Shown here one piece after another: positions 6,122-6,400 of a DNA stretch of 6,400 nt. The translations under genes were made by a program, and so were the position numbers. The DNA is from CAZUFB01 sp964619775. GTDB taxonomy: Bacteria; Actinomycetota; Coriobacteriia; Coriobacteriales; UMGS124. Each line of letters begins with the position of its first letter. The first letter of the stretch is position 1. The DNA lies in contig CAZUFB010000110.1 in the NCBI GenBank assembly GCA_964619775.1, positions 1 to 6,400 on the forward strand. The letters are read 5' to 3'. Under the pieces are notes generated by a model. It had not been told where the DNA came from. It saw only the letters and a list, made by a program, of their open reading frames with translations, and ran no database searches.

Positions 6122-6347
6122 GGGGCGCCGACCGTTTTTCCTGCATTGGAATATATCGGGCGGGGCTTCGCCTGTTGTTTGCCTGCGGGCCGCTGTGCGG
6201 GCCTCTCTTTCTGGCGTCTGCCGGCATTGCCCGGGAAACGCAGGTTTTTGCCCTGTTCAGGGCTTGATGCCGCTCCCGGGCTTTCTTGCCAGGCGCGCCA
6301 CCGAATCGATAGGTCTTTCTTTGCCGAGCAAATTCCTGCACAGCAAA
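6122..6347. other. Gene-free region downstream of pcp
   Basis: With the hairpin at 6348-6386, this fills the 279 bases after the pcp stop. No reading frame here on either strand has recognisable motifs; the open frames crossing it are low-complexity continuations of shadow frames. It contains T-rich patches (around 6136-6140, 6206-6211, 6245-6249 and 6313-6322) and several inverted repeats, listed separately. A minor one is GGCCGC-TGT-GC(G)GGCC at 6188-6203, with a bulged G and followed by CTCTCTTTC, which could end pcp transcription. Confidence 0.5.
6229..6281 (+). terminator. Nested inverted repeat followed by TTTCTT, possible pcp terminator
   Basis: Outer arms GCCCGGGA (6229-6236) and TCCCGGGC (6274-6281) are perfect complements over eight bases. 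Inside lies a second perfect dyad, GCCCTG-TT-CAGGGC (6250-6263). TTTCTT follows directly on the plus strand, giving a terminator-like outline about 110 bases after the pcp stop. The long enclosed loop and the broken T-run make this tentative. Each arm also contains the self-complementary CCCGGG, which raises the chance of accidental pairing. Confidence 0.35.
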
Positions 6348-6386
6348 ACACCCGCAAGCCTTCCGTTTCGAAAGGCCTGCGGGTGT
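6348..6386 (-). terminator. Strong hairpin at the right edge, likely intrinsic terminator
   Basis: ACACCCGCA (6348-6356) pairs perfectly with TGCGGGTGT (6378-6386). After a one-base mismatch, GCCTT (6358-6362) pairs with AAGGC (6372-6376). A second mismatch and two more pairs close on a TTT loop. On the minus strand the stem runs into TTTTGCTGTG, a short T-run, so it best fits the end of a leftward gene lying beyond the window. It could also stop rightward readthrough from pcp, though the plus strand continues CAAAACC without a T-run. Confidence 0.6.
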
Positions 6387-6400
6387 CAAAACCTTGCGGT

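Noticed and set aside
6006..6389. 127-codon minus-strand frame across the pcp end and the gene-free tail
   Set aside because: No recognisable motif and half of it is antisense to pcp; the strong hairpin at 6348-6386 would lie inside its first codons.
1..6400. CRISPR array, tRNA or rRNA, transposase, phage genes, toxin-antitoxin or defence modules
   Set aside because: No spaced direct repeats, no tRNA-like cloverleaf and no matching protein motifs were seen on either strand.

Overview
The window is high-GC, densely coded bacterial chromosome with five complete genes and no RNA gene, CRISPR array, insertion sequence or phage gene. The GC-rich codon use together with a single-chain iron-sulfur L-serine dehydratase, a MACS-type acyl-CoA synthetase, a LysR regulator and a pyroglutamyl peptidase suggests an anaerobic, amino-acid-using actinobacterium. 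Gut Coriobacteriia of the Eggerthella/Slackia type are my best guess. This placement is inferred from gene content and composition, not from a marker gene.

Layout: (1) 13-1701, minus strand: an AMP-forming acyl-CoA synthetase of the medium-chain (ACSM/MACS) family. (2) 1702-1948: a divergent intergenic region with an AT-rich island holding two perfect inverted repeats, one of them of the LysR-box type T-N11-A. (3) 1949-2869, plus strand: a LysR-type regulator starting at GTG, probably controlling the divergent synthetase and itself. (4) 2870-2901: a short convergent gap with a GC-rich hairpin. (5) 2902-3552, minus strand: a four-helix membrane protein resembling the YqhA/UPF0114 family, with a disordered N-terminal extension. 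(6) 3553-3716: a gap with a putative promoter and an A/T-stem hairpin. (7) 3717-5285, minus strand: L-serine ammonia-lyase with beta domain, ACT domain and alpha domain in one chain and a cysteine-rich C-terminal tail. (8) 5286-5488: a divergent gap with an inverted repeat. (9) 5489-6121, plus strand: pyroglutamyl-peptidase I. (10) 6122-6400: no gene, but several hairpins, the strongest at the right edge.

The genes look like two loosely related divergent pairs rather than one operon. The synthetase/LysR pair fits substrate-responsive activation of a fatty or organic acid to its CoA thioester. SdaA and Pcp both fit peptide and amino-acid catabolism: Pcp frees pyroglutamate from peptide N-termini, and SdaA turns serine into pyruvate and ammonia. 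YqhA lies downstream of sdaA on the same strand but 164 bases away, so it probably has its own promoter. I see no clear sign of a new multi-gene system. The most notable points are the paired inverted repeats at 1794-1840, the fused SdaA with its three-cysteine tail, and the hairpins in the gene-free right end.
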